The notes under the pieces are model-generated. The model had not been told where the DNA came from, made no database searches, and saw only the letters and a program-made list of their open reading frames with translations. From an uncultured Eubacteriales bacterium (GTDB taxonomy: Bacteria; Bacillota; Clostridia; Oscillospirales; CAG-382), in NCBI GenBank assembly GCA_934446675.1, contig CAKSEL010000001.1, positions 186,001-250,000 on the forward strand: 64,000 bases of DNA, given 5' to 3'. Below, in pieces: positions 7,631 to 16,685 of the stretch. Positions within the stretch are counted from its first letter, which is position 1. The number at the start of each line of letters is the position of its first letter. A program made the position numbers and the translations under genes.

Positions 7631-8572
7631 TCAGTTACCCGAACAGCGGCAGCACTTGTTTCCGGTATTTGACGCGCCTACGTTTGTGCAGCAGGACGTC
7701 GGGCATTCCTTACACTGTTCTCCGCCGGCTATACCGCTTGAAACCGCGCCGCAGCTCGGAGGATAAAAGTCACAGGTCGGGAAATTCATGGTCTTGAAAA
7801 GCTTGCAGGGATCTGTCGTAGAATCGGAAAGAACAGAGCTTTCTCTTTCGGGTACGCAGAATTCCGCGCTGTCGAGAAGTATGGAAACGGGTCTTTCCAT
7901 TCTTGTAAGTGTAAACAATCCGAGTGTTACATACAGCGATTTTACGCCGCACTCGTCGCTTACGGGCTTACAGCCGCAGCTGTTGCATATGCAGTCGGGT
8001 ATCTGTTCGCAGCAGCAGCAGGTACAGCCGTACTTATACGCTTTTTCAACAGCCTTTACCGCAAGGCATATGGGCGTTGCAACTTCAAGCACAACCTTAG
8101 GCATATTGGAAACTGCCTGTGTAAGTCCCGAATCCGGCACTCCGCCGCAGATAGAACCGTTGGCTGCCTCGGACGTGAACACGCTCACGTTTCCTTCGCT
8201 GCCGTACATTATTGTCTGCTTATCGTAAACGGCTATACCGCAGAACTCTCTTGCTCTGCCCGATACGCACGCTTCAAAACATATGCGGAAATAGTATCTT
8301 ATGTCTACCGCATAATAGCCGCGGTTAAAGGCGACGTCATGTACCGAAATGTTTGCCCAGAGAACCTCCGCGCTTGTGCATCTTATGGTAGTTGCGTTAT
8401 CCACTATGTCCTGTCCTTCGTTATCGAGATATACTCTTAAATCCTCTATACATTCCTTATCCTTTGCGGAATCGTATATCTTATCGACATCTATGCAAGT
8501 GGACTTGTCTCTGCAGCAGCCCGTCGATGTTCCGAGAACATTTGACGCTGTCTGGCAATTTTTATCTGTCAT
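7631..8572 (-). CDS. Conserved cysteine-rich clostridial protein, unknown function
   Basis: 313 residues with about 30 cysteines, clustered at the N-terminus (STGCCRDKSTC), around residues 185-205 (YGCTCCCCEQIPDCICNSCG) and at the C-terminus (CKECPTSCC, NKCCRCSGN). The central part (CIEDLRVYLDNEGQDIVDNA and FNRGYYAVDIRYYFRICFEA) is free of cysteine clusters and looks like a folded beta-rich domain. I have the impression that similar proteins are widespread in spore-forming Clostridia, where a coat or assembly role would be plausible, but no family name can be given. There is no signal peptide. The start is supported by AAAGGAGG (8589-8582). It is monocistronic and convergent with the AraC gene. 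Confidence 0.7.
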   Translation of the reverse strand: MTDKNCQTASNVLGTSTGCCRDKSTCIDVDKIYDSAKDKECIEDLRVYLDNEGQDIVDNATTIRCTSAEVLWANISVHDVAFNRGYYAVDIRYYFRICFEACVSGRAREFCGIAVYDKQTIMYGSEGNVSVFTSEAANGSICGGVPDSGLTQAVSNMPKVVLEVATPICLAVKAVEKAYKYGCTCCCCEQIPDCICNSCGCKPVSDECGVKSLYVTLGLFTLTRMERPVSILLDSAEFCVPERESSVLSDSTTDPCKLFKTMNFPTCDFYPPSCGAVSSGIAGGEQCKECPTSCCTNVGASNTGNKCCRCSGN

Positions 8573-8718
8573 AAGCTAAAAAACCTCCTTTGGATTAAAG
8601 GCCCGCATGACCTTGGAGCCTTTGCTGTATATTATGCCGCGATGAGATTTTTTGTGCCGTGCGTTATATGCGCCGGCAATGCAAATAAAATTTTTTAAGG
8701 CTTTTTTGTTAAAACTTC

Positions 8719-8747
8719 TTGTAAAAGGCGCAATGTTGTTGTATAAT
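8719..8747 (+). promoter_or_regulatory. Promoter of the DUF1015-valS unit
   Basis: TTGTAA (8719-8724), 17 bases, TATAAT (8742-8747), 37 bases before the start codon at 8784. Confidence 0.65.
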
Positions 8748-8783
8748 AATATGAATAACTTTATTTGGTTAGGAGAAAAAATC

Positions 8784-10076
8784 ATGGCACAAGTCAGAGC
8801 ATTCGGTGCGCTGAGGTACACGGACAAAGGCAAAACCGCGCTTAACGTATGCCCTCCGTACGATATTATCAGCGAAGAACAGCGACTCGGTTACATTTCC
8901 GAAAGTCCCGAAAACATAATAAGGCTTGAAAAGCCCGTCGGAGACAACGCATATGCCAAGGCACGCGAAACATATCTCGGCTGGCTGAAAAGCGGCGTTA
9001 TAGCCTGCGACCAAAAGCCGGGCATTTACGTCTACGAGGAAGAATTTGAAGCATACGGCAAAAAAAAGAAACTCCACGGAATTTTCACAAGAGTAAAGCT
9101 CGAGGAATTTTCAAAAGGCGTAGTGCTTCCGCATGAGGAAACGCTTTCCAAGGCAAAGCAGGACAGATTTGAGCTTATGTGCGCGACCGGCTGCAATTTC
9201 AGTCCCATTTATTCAATGTACAGCGACGAAGACCGTGTTATAAGCTCACGCGTAATGCAGTGCAGCGCAGGAAAACCCGAAATCGAATTTACGGCGGATG
9301 ACGGAGTTATCCAGCGTCTTTGGAAGATAGAAAACAGTGAAGACATAGCTTTTCTCGAAAAAGCGTTTGAGGGTAAAAAGCTCTTTATCGCGGACGGTCA
9401 TCACAGATACGAAACGGCGCTTCGTTACAGAGACAAGCTCATTTCCGACGGCGTTATAAAAGACGAAAACCACCCGGCGAACTACTGCATGATGATGCTT
9501 ATAGACATGGAAAACGACGGTCTTGTGGTATTCCCCACTCACAGAATAGTAAAGGGTTTACAAAACTACGACGAAACGGCGCTGCTTGACAAAATATCGG
9601 CGTACTTTGACGTAACGGGCATTGAACAGAACGAAATCCAGTCTGTTCTCGACGAAAAGGACGGCGAAAAAGTCTTTGTTATGTGCTCAAAGGACAAAAT
9701 TTTCTACAAGCTGACCATGAAGGACGGCGCGCAGCAAAAGGTTGCCGAAATGAATCCCGGAAAGACCGCAGCTTACACCTCTCTTGACGTGACGGTGCTG
9801 CACTCGCTGGTACTTGAGAACATTCTCGGCATTGACAAGCAAAACATGGCAAATCAGATAAACTTAAACTACACACGCGACATTTCAGAGGCTATCGACC
9901 TTGTAAACTGCTCGCATGATGTAAACTGCGCTTTTCTGATTCGTCCGACGCTCATTTCACAGATAAAGGACGCGGCTCTTGCAGGAGAAAAAATGCCGCA
10001 GAAGTCCACATATTTCTATCCGAAACTCATAACGGGGCTTGTTATGAATCAGATACTCGACCCCGATACCATTTAA
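8784..10076 (+). CDS. DUF1015-family protein
   Basis: 430 residues. The family hallmarks are the N-terminal NVCPPYDIISEEQRLGY, PHEETLSKAKQDR and the strongly conserved LFIADGHHRYETALRYRD (about residue 195-215). It is cytoplasmic, with no signal or membrane segment. The family is conserved in Clostridia and in some cases neighbours serine biosynthesis genes, but a biochemical activity has not, to my knowledge, been firmly assigned. ATG at 8784 was chosen because AGGAG (8771-8775) precedes it; the frame remains open further upstream across the promoter. It lies 31 bases upstream of valS and probably shares its transcript. Confidence 0.88.
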   Translation: MAQVRAFGALRYTDKGKTALNVCPPYDIISEEQRLGYISESPENIIRLEKPVGDNAYAKARETYLGWLKSGVIACDQKPGIYVYEEEFEAYGKKKKLHGIFTRVKLEEFSKGVVLPHEETLSKAKQDRFELMCATGCNFSPIYSMYSDEDRVISSRVMQCSAGKPEIEFTADDGVIQRLWKIENSEDIAFLEKAFEGKKLFIADGHHRYETALRYRDKLISDGVIKDENHPANYCMMMLIDMENDGLVVFPTHRIVKGLQNYDETALLDKISAYFDVTGIEQNEIQSVLDEKDGEKVFVMCSKDKIFYKLTMKDGAQQKVAEMNPGKTAAYTSLDVTVLHSLVLENILGIDKQNMANQINLNYTRDISEAIDLVNCSHDVNCAFLIRPTLISQIKDAALAGEKMPQKSTYFYPKLITGLVMNQILDPDTI

Positions 10077-10107
10077 CATAAAGTTTAAACCGAAAGGAAA
10101 CAAACAA

Positions 10108-12735
10108 ATGTCTATTGAACTCGAAAAGAACTATGATCCTCATTCAAGCGAGGAAAAAATATACGAAAAGTGGGAAAGTACCGGAAGCTTCAAGCCCTCC
10201 GGCGACAGGACAAAGCCGACCTACACCATAGTTATTCCTCCGCCTAACGTAACGGGACAGCTCCACATGGGACACGCTCTCGACGACACCTTACAGGACA
10301 TTCTCATAAGATACAAGAGGATGAAAGGTTTTGACACGCTCTGGGTTCCGGGCACCGACCATGCCGGCATTGCAACTCAGATCAAAGTCGAGGAAAATCT
10401 CAGAAAAGAAGAAGGTCTTACAAGATACGACCTCGGCAGAGAAAAGTTTTTGGAACGCGTCTGGGACTGGAAAAACAAGTACGGTTCGAGAATAATTACC
10501 CAGCTTAAAAAGATAGGCTGCTCCTGCGACTGGTCAAGACTCCGCTTTACCATGGACGAAGGCTGTTCGGAGGCTGTAAAAGAGGTCTTCGTTTCGCTTT
10601 ACGACAAAGGTCTTATTTACAGAGGTCACAGAATAGCTAACTGGTGTCCGCACTGCAAGACGGCTCTTTCGGACGCGGAGGTTGAAAATCCCGAACAGCA
10701 GGGCAATTACTGGCACATCAAATATTATGTAAAGGACAGCGACGAATACGTTATTGTCGCAACAACCCGTCCTGAAACATTATTCGGCGATACAGCCGTT
10801 GCGGTAAATCCCGACGACGAAAGATACAAGCACCTTGTAGGCAAAAAAGTCGTTGTTCCGTTTGTCAACCGCGAAATTCCGATAATAACCGACGAATACG
10901 CAGACATGGAAAAAGGCACGGGCTGCGTTAAGATTACTCCGGCGCACGACCCCAACGACTTCCTTGTAGGTCAGAGACACGATCTCGAACAGATAAACGT
11001 CATGAACGACGACGCAACTCTCAACGAGGTTGCAGGCAAATTTGAAGGTCTTGACAGATACGAGGCGAGAAAACAGGTTGTAAAAGAGCTTGAAGAAATG
11101 GGCGTGCTTGTCAAGGTTGAGCCGACAGTTCACAATGTCGGAACCTGCTACCGTTGCGGAACAACGGTTGAGCCGCTTATCTCGGATCAGTGGTTTGTAA
11201 AGATGGAACCGCTTGCAAAGCCGGCTATCGACGTTGTAAGAAGCGGAAAGATCAAGTTCATTCCCGAAAATCAGTCCAAAAAATACTTCAACTGGATGGA
11301 GAACATTCACGACTGGTGCATCTCCCGTCAGCTTTGGTGGGGACACAGAATCCCTGCGTTCTACTGCGACAAGTGCGGCAAGATGATAGTTTCCAAAAAC
11401 GACGAAAAGATTTGTCCCGACTGCGGCGCTCCGCTTCGTCAGGAGGAGGACGTTCTCGATACATGGTTCTCGTCGGCGCTCTGGCCGTTCTCTACTCTCG
11501 GCTGGCCCGAAATCACAGAGGACTACAAGAGATACTATCCGACCTCTACCCTTGTTACAGGCTACGACATTATCACGTTCTGGGTTTCGAGAATGATTTT
11601 CTCCGGACTTGAACACACGGGAAAAGCTCCGTTTGAAAACGTCCTTATTCACGGTCTTGTAAGAGACGAACAGGGACGCAAGATGTCAAAATCTCTCGGA
11701 AACGGCATTGATCCGCTTGAAGTTATCGAAAAGTACGGCGCAGACGCGCTCAGATTTACCCTTGTTACGGGAAATGCGCCCGGAAACGACATGCGTTTCT
11801 CCTACACAAAGATGGACAATTCCAGAAACTTTGCAAACAAGATCTGGAACGCCGCGCGTTTTGTTCTCATGAACCTTGACGACGGCGCAAAGCCCGGTAT
11901 TCCCGAAAATCTTGCAATCGAGGACAAATGGATACTCACGCACTACAACAATGCGGTCAAGGAAATAACCGTAAATCTCGACAAGTTTGAGCTTGGCGTT
12001 GCAGCCGCAAAGTTACTTGAATTTATCTGGGACGTATACTGCGACTGGTACATTGAAGTCGTAAAACCGAGACTCTTTGAAAAAGGCACTCAGTCCTGTA
12101 AGGACGCACAGAGCGTTCTTCTCTATGTACTCACGGGTATATTGAAGCTGCTGCACCCGTTTATGCCATTTATCTCGGAAGAAATATGGTCACACCTCAA
12201 CATTTCGGACAGTCTTCTCATCTCCGAAAGCTATCCCGAATATGATGAAAAGCTCGACTTCGGCGCAGAATGCAAGAGCATGGACAGAGTTATCGACGCA
12301 ATACGCGCCGTAAGAAACACCAGAACCCAGATGAACGTACCGCCGTCAAGAAAGGCTAAGCTCTACGTTATCTCGGAGTACACAGATTCTTTCAACGAAA
12401 ATACCGGCAAATTCTTTGAAAAGCTTGCAAGCGCGTCGGGACTTGAAGTTGTTGACAGCTACGACGCAGACGGCGCTGTAAGCATTGTTTCGGACGGTGC
12501 AAAGATATTCATTCCCATGGCTGAAATGCTTGACATGGAAAAAGAAAAAGCTCGTCTTGAAAAGGAAAAGCAGACCGCGCTTGCCGAAATTGAAAGAGTA
12601 AACAAAAAGCTCTCCAACGCTTCGTTCGTTGACAAGGCTCCGGCGGCTGTCGTTGACGGCGAAAAGGCTAAGCTTGCAAAATACACCGAAATGCTTGCCA
12701 ATGTCGAAGATATGTTAAAGGCTCTCGACAAGTAA
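10108..12735 (+). CDS. valS: Valyl-tRNA synthetase
   Basis: 875 residues, the normal size for bacterial ValRS. It charges tRNA-Val with valine using ATP in the cytoplasm. The class I signature HIGH appears as HMGHALDD (about residue 53) after PPPNVTG, and KMSKSLGN is at about residue 525. The editing domain lies between (TTRPETLFGDTAVAVNP), and two zinc-like knuckles are visible (CDKCGKMIVSKNDEKICPDC). The C-terminus is a coiled coil (EMLDMEKEKARLEKEKQTAL) that contacts tRNA. Only 31 bases separate it from the DUF1015 gene, so there is no room for a T-box leader. Transcription ends at the hairpin 12759-12790. Confidence 0.97.
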   Translation: MSIELEKNYDPHSSEEKIYEKWESTGSFKPSGDRTKPTYTIVIPPPNVTGQLHMGHALDDTLQDILIRYKRMKGFDTLWVPGTDHAGIATQIKVEENLRKEEGLTRYDLGREKFLERVWDWKNKYGSRIITQLKKIGCSCDWSRLRFTMDEGCSEAVKEVFVSLYDKGLIYRGHRIANWCPHCKTALSDAEVENPEQQGNYWHIKYYVKDSDEYVIVATTRPETLFGDTAVAVNPDDERYKHLVGKKVVVPFVNREIPIITDEYADMEKGTGCVKITPAHDPNDFLVGQRHDLEQINVMNDDATLNEVAGKFEGLDRYEARKQVVKELEEMGVLVKVEPTVHNVGTCYRCGTTVEPLISDQWFVKMEPLAKPAIDVVRSGKIKFIPENQSKKYFNWMENIHDWCISRQLWWGHRIPAFYCDKCGKMIVSKNDEKICPDCGAPLRQEEDVLDTWFSSALWPFSTLGWPEITEDYKRYYPTSTLVTGYDIITFWVSRMIFSGLEHTGKAPFENVLIHGLVRDEQGRKMSKSLGNGIDPLEVIEKYGADALRFTLVTGNAPGNDMRFSYTKMDNSRNFANKIWNAARFVLMNLDDGAKPGIPENLAIEDKWILTHYNNAVKEITVNLDKFELGVAAAKLLEFIWDVYCDWYIEVVKPRLFEKGTQSCKDAQSVLLYVLTGILKLLHPFMPFISEEIWSHLNISDSLLISESYPEYDEKLDFGAECKSMDRVIDAIRAVRNTRTQMNVPPSRKAKLYVISEYTDSFNENTGKFFEKLASASGLEVVDSYDADGAVSIVSDGAKIFIPMAEMLDMEKEKARLEKEKQTALAEIERVNKKLSNASFVDKAPAAVVDGEKAKLAKYTEMLANVEDMLKALDK

Positions 12736-12758
12736 TTTACAGGATCGTACCGCATTAT

Positions 12759-12790
12759 GGGGGCTGAAACAATGCCCCCGTATTTTTATT
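12759..12790 (+). terminator. Rho-independent terminator of valS
   Basis: GGGGGC (12759-12764) pairs with GCCCCC (12774-12779), followed by GTATTTTTATT. Confidence 0.8.
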
Positions 12791-12804
12791 GAACGGAGAA
12801 TATT

Positions 12805-13443
12805 ATGAACATCAAAACTTTCTGCATGGGCGTCTGCGCGACAAACTGCTACATTGCCGACGACGGCTGCGGAAACTGCGCCGTTTTTGATCCCTGCGAC
12901 ATGGGTGAGAGTATATACAGGTATACAAAGTCACAAAATCTGAAAATATGTGCTGTTATCATTACCCACGCACACTTTGACCACATATTCGGTCTTACGG
13001 ACCTGATAAACGCCGCAAACGCCGACGGATTTGATATACCTGTATACATTCATAAACTTGACGCGGCTGCAATGTCAGACGTTTCGGCTAATCTTTCGGG
13101 TACACTGTTTAGAAGTCCGTATTCATATAACGGAAAGCTCAAAACACTCAAAGACGGCGACACTGTAACAGTCGGAAAGCTTTGTTTTAAGGTAATGCAC
13201 ACACCCGGTCACACGCCGGGAAGTTCCTGCTTTGCGGAGGAGCACGAGCGCGTCATATTCACCGGCGACACGCTGTTTGACGGCAGCTGCGGCAGAACAG
13301 ATTTTGACGGCGGAAGTCCGTCGGATATGAAAAACTCGCTTTCGTCACTTGCCGCGCTTTGCGGAAACTATGAAATATATCCCGGTCACGGTCAGAAAAC
13401 AGAGCTTGACGCACAGCGCGCGCACAATCCGTATATGCCATGA
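12805..13443 (+). CDS. Metallo-beta-lactamase fold hydrolase (glyoxalase II-like)
   Basis: 212 residues of a single MBL fold. The metal-binding motif THAHFDH is at about residue 57, further ligands are in MHTPGHTPGSSC (about residue 133), FTGDTLFDGSCGR (about residue 152) and YPGHGQKT near the C-terminus. This set matches the YcbL/glyoxalase II-like group that hydrolyses thioesters such as S-lactoylglutathione, though Clostridia usually lack glutathione and the natural substrate is unknown. Its stop overlaps the start of the next gene (ATGA), so it belongs to the downstream NusG-II/Gx/ApbE cluster. Confidence 0.88.
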   Translation: MNIKTFCMGVCATNCYIADDGCGNCAVFDPCDMGESIYRYTKSQNLKICAVIITHAHFDHIFGLTDLINAANADGFDIPVYIHKLDAAAMSDVSANLSGTLFRSPYSYNGKLKTLKDGDTVTVGKLCFKVMHTPGHTPGSSCFAEEHERVIFTGDTLFDGSCGRTDFDGGSPSDMKNSLSSLAALCGNYEIYPGHGQKTELDAQRAHNPYMP

Positions 13444-13814
13444 AAAAATCAAGGACTTACATCGGCGACGTTGTTATTAATATCTTAATTTTTGCGTTTT
13501 GCATTGCCTTTTTTATGATTTTACGCTATAATTACGCTAAGGTAAGCACCGTCACGGTAACGCTTGACGGAAAAGCCGCAAAAACGCTTGATTTGTCGAG
13601 AGATTCGTCCTACTCCCCCGACGGCGGTCACACGACGGTTACGGTAAAGGACGGAAAAGCATATATTTCGGATTCTGACTGCCCCGACGGTCTTTGTCTT
13701 TTGATGAATCCCGTCACAAAGGACGGCGGCAGCGTTATATGTCTGCCGAACAGGGTTGCGGTAGTGTCGGAAAAATCAAATAACGGCGGAGGTGCTGACT
13801 ATGCGGCAGGATAA
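13440..13814 (+). CDS. NusG domain II protein (EetA-like)
   Basis: 124 residues: a short cytoplasmic tail, one transmembrane anchor (VVINILIFAFCIAFFMILRY, residues 10-29) and an extracytoplasmic NusG-domain-II fold (VTVTLDGKAAKTLDLSRD, then DSDCPDGLCLLMNPVTKDGG and SVICLPNRVAVVSE). The paired CPDGLC and ICLPN segments are the family signature. In Firmicutes this family occurs next to Gx-transporter and ApbE genes, including as EetA in extracellular electron transfer loci. Its molecular role is unresolved. Start overlaps the upstream stop by four bases. Confidence 0.85.
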   Translation: MKKSRTYIGDVVINILIFAFCIAFFMILRYNYAKVSTVTVTLDGKAAKTLDLSRDSSYSPDGGHTTVTVKDGKAYISDSDCPDGLCLLMNPVTKDGGSVICLPNRVAVVSEKSNNGGGADYAAG

Positions 13815-14349
13815 CAAAAAAACGCTCCGCGTTATGCTTGACGCCGCGTTATTTACGGCTTTTGCGGCAATAATATCCATTATCGAAGGTTTTATATTTC
13901 CGACAGGGCTGTTTCTGCCCGGAGTTAAGCCCGGACTTTCAAACATTGCAACGGCTGCGGCATTTTATCTTTCAGGCACCGTATGCGCATTTTTTACTGC
14001 GTTCTTACGTCCGCTGTTTATCTTTGCTTTTACCGGAAACTTCTTTTCGCTCTGTCTTTCGATGTGCGGCTCGCTGTTATCCTTTGCAAGCCTCATTATT
14101 TCAAAGCCGCTTTACGGAAAACGCATATCATTTATCGGCGTATCGGCATTCAGCGCACTTTTTCACAGCATAGGTCAGTCGATAGCCGGAGGTATTCTGA
14201 CATCGGGTACTGCATTTGCTTTGTACTTTCCTTTATTTGCCGCGGCAAGCGTAATAAGCGGAGACATTTGCGGCGTTGTCATGAATACTGTTCTGCCGAG
14301 GCTGTCTGCGGCTCTCGGACGGACAAACGGCACGGAGAAAGCTCTATGA
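13801..14349 (+). CDS. Gx transporter family membrane protein (EetB-like)
   Basis: 182 residues with about five membrane segments and the conserved LPGVKPGLSNIATAAAFYL stretch near residue 40. The family is also annotated as heptaprenyl diphosphate synthase component I, and resembles small substrate-binding S components of ECF-type transporters. In Listeria and lactobacilli a homologous protein is part of the flavin-based extracellular electron transfer locus. ATG at 13801 follows GGAGG (13788-13792); a GTG at 13792 overlaps that RBS. The gene overlaps the upstream one by 14 bases and the ApbE gene by four. Confidence 0.85.
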   Translation: MRQDNKKTLRVMLDAALFTAFAAIISIIEGFIFPTGLFLPGVKPGLSNIATAAAFYLSGTVCAFFTAFLRPLFIFAFTGNFFSLCLSMCGSLLSFASLIISKPLYGKRISFIGVSAFSALFHSIGQSIAGGILTSGTAFALYFPLFAAASVISGDICGVVMNTVLPRLSAALGRTNGTEKAL

Positions 14350-15401
14350 AGAAAATTAAAAATTCGTTTCTCGCATTTTCTGCGGCGTTAATATTTTTAC
14401 TGTCCGGCTGCCAAAACTCTCAAAAATACACTTACACTCAGTTTTTTGCAATGGACACGGTAATTGAACTTCAAATCGACTCGGACAACGGCACGGACGA
14501 GGTTGAAAAGTACACATCCGCGCTTGAAAAAAGCATTTCGGCTAATATCTGCGACAGTGAAATTTCAAAGCTCAACGCTTCGGGCAGCGCTTCCCTCTCG
14601 CCCGAAGTTTATTCAATGCTTGAAAAAGCAGCATACGTTTCGGACATAACAGACGGCGCGTTTGACTTATGTTCCGGCACACTGGTAAAACTTTGGAACA
14701 TTACCTCGGAAAATCCGAAAATTCCGTCCGATGACGACATAAAAAACGTGCTGAAAAGCTGCGGTGCGGAAAATCTGACTTTGCATGACGGAAAAGCTGA
14801 ATTGAAAAATCAGAGCGCTGTCGATCCCGGAGGATTTGCAAAAGGCTATGCCGCGCAAAAATGCATTGAAATTCTGAAGAACAACGGCGTCAAAAACGCC
14901 ATGATAAGTTTCGGCGGAAACGTGGCAGTGACCGGTTCTTCGGAAAACAACGCGAAAGACGGCAAAAACGGCTGGAACATCGGAATAAAAAATCCCGACG
15001 ACACATCAGGCATTATCGGTTACGCAAGGCTGTGCGACATGGTTATCGCGGTATCCGGCGACTATGAAAGGTATTTTGAAAAGGACGGCGTGAGATACCA
15101 CCACATATTCGACACAAAAACCGGGTATCCTGCTGACAGTTCCTTACGCAGCGCCGCGGTCATCTGTAACGACGGTCTTTATGCAGACGCTCTTTCTACC
15201 GCGCTTTTTGTAATGGGACCGCAAAAGACTTTGGAATTCTACAACGAAAAGCTTATCGGCTTTGAGGCGGTTCTTATCTGTGACGACGGCACGGTTTACA
15301 TTACCGACGGTCTGTACGGAGATTTTATCCCCGACGGCAATGCCGTAAATGCCGGCGGAAGGCACTACGTATTCAAACCTCTTTCAGATATCAATTCTTA
15401 G
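14346..15401 (+). CDS. apbE: FAD:protein FMN transferase, ApbE-type lipoprotein
   Basis: 351 residues. A lipoprotein signal with lipobox LLSGC places it on the outer face of the membrane. ApbE attaches FMN through a phosphoester to threonine or serine of target proteins using FAD and Mg2+. Matching motifs are FFAMDTVIELQI near the N-terminus, the DPGGFAKGYAAQ segment (about residue 160), SFGGNVAVTGS, and HHIFDTKTGYPADSS with the Mg2+-binding region, then YADALSTALFVMG. Start ATG 14346 follows GGAGA and overlaps the upstream stop. Its flavinylation target is not encoded in the window: no FMN-binding domain protein or RnfG/NqrC homologue is visible. Confidence 0.94.
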   Translation: MKKIKNSFLAFSAALIFLLSGCQNSQKYTYTQFFAMDTVIELQIDSDNGTDEVEKYTSALEKSISANICDSEISKLNASGSASLSPEVYSMLEKAAYVSDITDGAFDLCSGTLVKLWNITSENPKIPSDDDIKNVLKSCGAENLTLHDGKAELKNQSAVDPGGFAKGYAAQKCIEILKNNGVKNAMISFGGNVAVTGSSENNAKDGKNGWNIGIKNPDDTSGIIGYARLCDMVIAVSGDYERYFEKDGVRYHHIFDTKTGYPADSSLRSAAVICNDGLYADALSTALFVMGPQKTLEFYNEKLIGFEAVLICDDGTVYITDGLYGDFIPDGNAVNAGGRHYVFKPLSDINS

Positions 15402-15431
15402 ATTTTTTTAAACCGAAAGGAGATTCAAAGC

Positions 15432-16607
15432 ATGAAAAAACTCTTTACCGTACTTCTCGCGGCAATTCTTATTTTCTCTTTCTGCGCCTGCAAAAAATCC
15501 GACGGCGGCATCACGGGAGATTTGCGCGGGGACATTTCTGACACTGAAGTAAAAACCGACGACGGTCAAAATCAAGATGAGAACGGCAATACTTCCGACA
15601 AGGAGCAAAACGGCGAAACGAATAATGCCGACGGTGAAGACACTGTTCTCGGATTCATTCAGTCATACGACGCGGTAATTTTTGACGGCGAGGATACCAC
15701 CAAAGACACATCAAACACGTTTATAAAAGCCCTGAAAGAAGCCGACGCCGACACTTTAAGCGAATTATGCGGCGGCAATCCTGAACTTTATTCTTTCCTT
15801 GCCGAAACAGAGATCGGCGAAACAAATGCCGTGCGCTTTACGTTTACGGACGACAAAGCAGATGAGGAAGAAACTAAAAACAACCGCATTCCAATGTGCA
15901 AATACGCTTCATTTTATGCGCTTTCCTTGGACATAACGAAAGTGCCCGAAAACGGCTCTTTAAAGCAAGGCAACGGTATTTATCTTCTTAAGATCGAGCC
16001 GGAAAACGGCATAGGCTGTCCGATAACCCTGTTCTGCAGTTCCGACAAGGTTTCGTATGACGATTTCTTTATGCCGCAGCAGCCTGACAATTACGACAAA
16101 TTCATAAGAGAGTTTTCCGCGTCGTACTGCAAGGATCAGCTTACCGTCGGCAAAAACGATCCGTCGGCGCTCGATCTGTCAAAGGACGTTCACTTCATAA
16201 CGCACATAATGGCGTATTTTACTAACGAATATCCTCCCTACTCTTTTGATGAGGTCAACGGCTTTATTTCAAAAGTATTTTCGGGAAATCCCGGACTTAA
16301 AAACGGCGATATTTACACATGGGCGCTTACCGCAGGCGATGATTTACCCGACGAACCGAGCAGCACCGACAAAATCATGGGCTGTTCATATGCGCACGGC
16401 GCTACGACATTTATGCACAAAATCACGGACATTCGTAAGGACGGAACAAGCTCCGTCTACACCGTCGAATACTACGGCGACTATGCCGGTCTTATCGTCG
16501 GAGATATTTACGAGTACTACTTTGACGAACAGGACAGCATACCCGTACTTTCGGGCATTGCGCTTGTAAAGGACAGCGGAATCGAAACGGCTGCCGTATC
16601 GTTCTGA
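15432..16607 (+). CDS. Lipoprotein of unknown function
   Basis: 391 residues. The N-terminus is a lipoprotein signal with lipobox FSFCAC (cysteine about residue 20), followed by a low-complexity acidic linker rich in D, E, N and Q (about residues 30-70). The remainder is a soluble extracytoplasmic region without a motif I recognise; it contains MGCSYAHGATTFMHKITDI and YYGDYAGLIVGDIYEYYFD. It follows apbE by 30 bases with RBS AAAGGAG and precedes a terminator, so it is the last gene of the cluster. No S/T-rich flavinylation motif (DGxSGAT) is evident in it. Confidence 0.75.
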   Translation: MKKLFTVLLAAILIFSFCACKKSDGGITGDLRGDISDTEVKTDDGQNQDENGNTSDKEQNGETNNADGEDTVLGFIQSYDAVIFDGEDTTKDTSNTFIKALKEADADTLSELCGGNPELYSFLAETEIGETNAVRFTFTDDKADEEETKNNRIPMCKYASFYALSLDITKVPENGSLKQGNGIYLLKIEPENGIGCPITLFCSSDKVSYDDFFMPQQPDNYDKFIREFSASYCKDQLTVGKNDPSALDLSKDVHFITHIMAYFTNEYPPYSFDEVNGFISKVFSGNPGLKNGDIYTWALTAGDDLPDEPSSTDKIMGCSYAHGATTFMHKITDIRKDGTSSVYTVEYYGDYAGLIVGDIYEYYFDEQDSIPVLSGIALVKDSGIETAAVSF

Positions 16608-16632
16608 CATTTCCGTAATATTAAAAAACAAA

Positions 16633-16669
16633 CCGCGGAGAAAGACAAAAATCTTCGCGGCACTTTTTT
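16633..16669 (+). terminator. Terminator of the ApbE cluster
   Basis: CCGCGGAGA (16633-16641) pairs with TCTTCGCGG (16652-16660) with one G-U pair, then CACTTTTTTG. Confidence 0.75.
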
Positions 16670-16685
16670 GCTTATTTTGAAAATT

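Noticed and set aside
10077..10107. T-box leader in front of valS
   Set aside because: Only 31 bases separate the upstream stop from the valS start; no specifier loop or T-box sequence fits.
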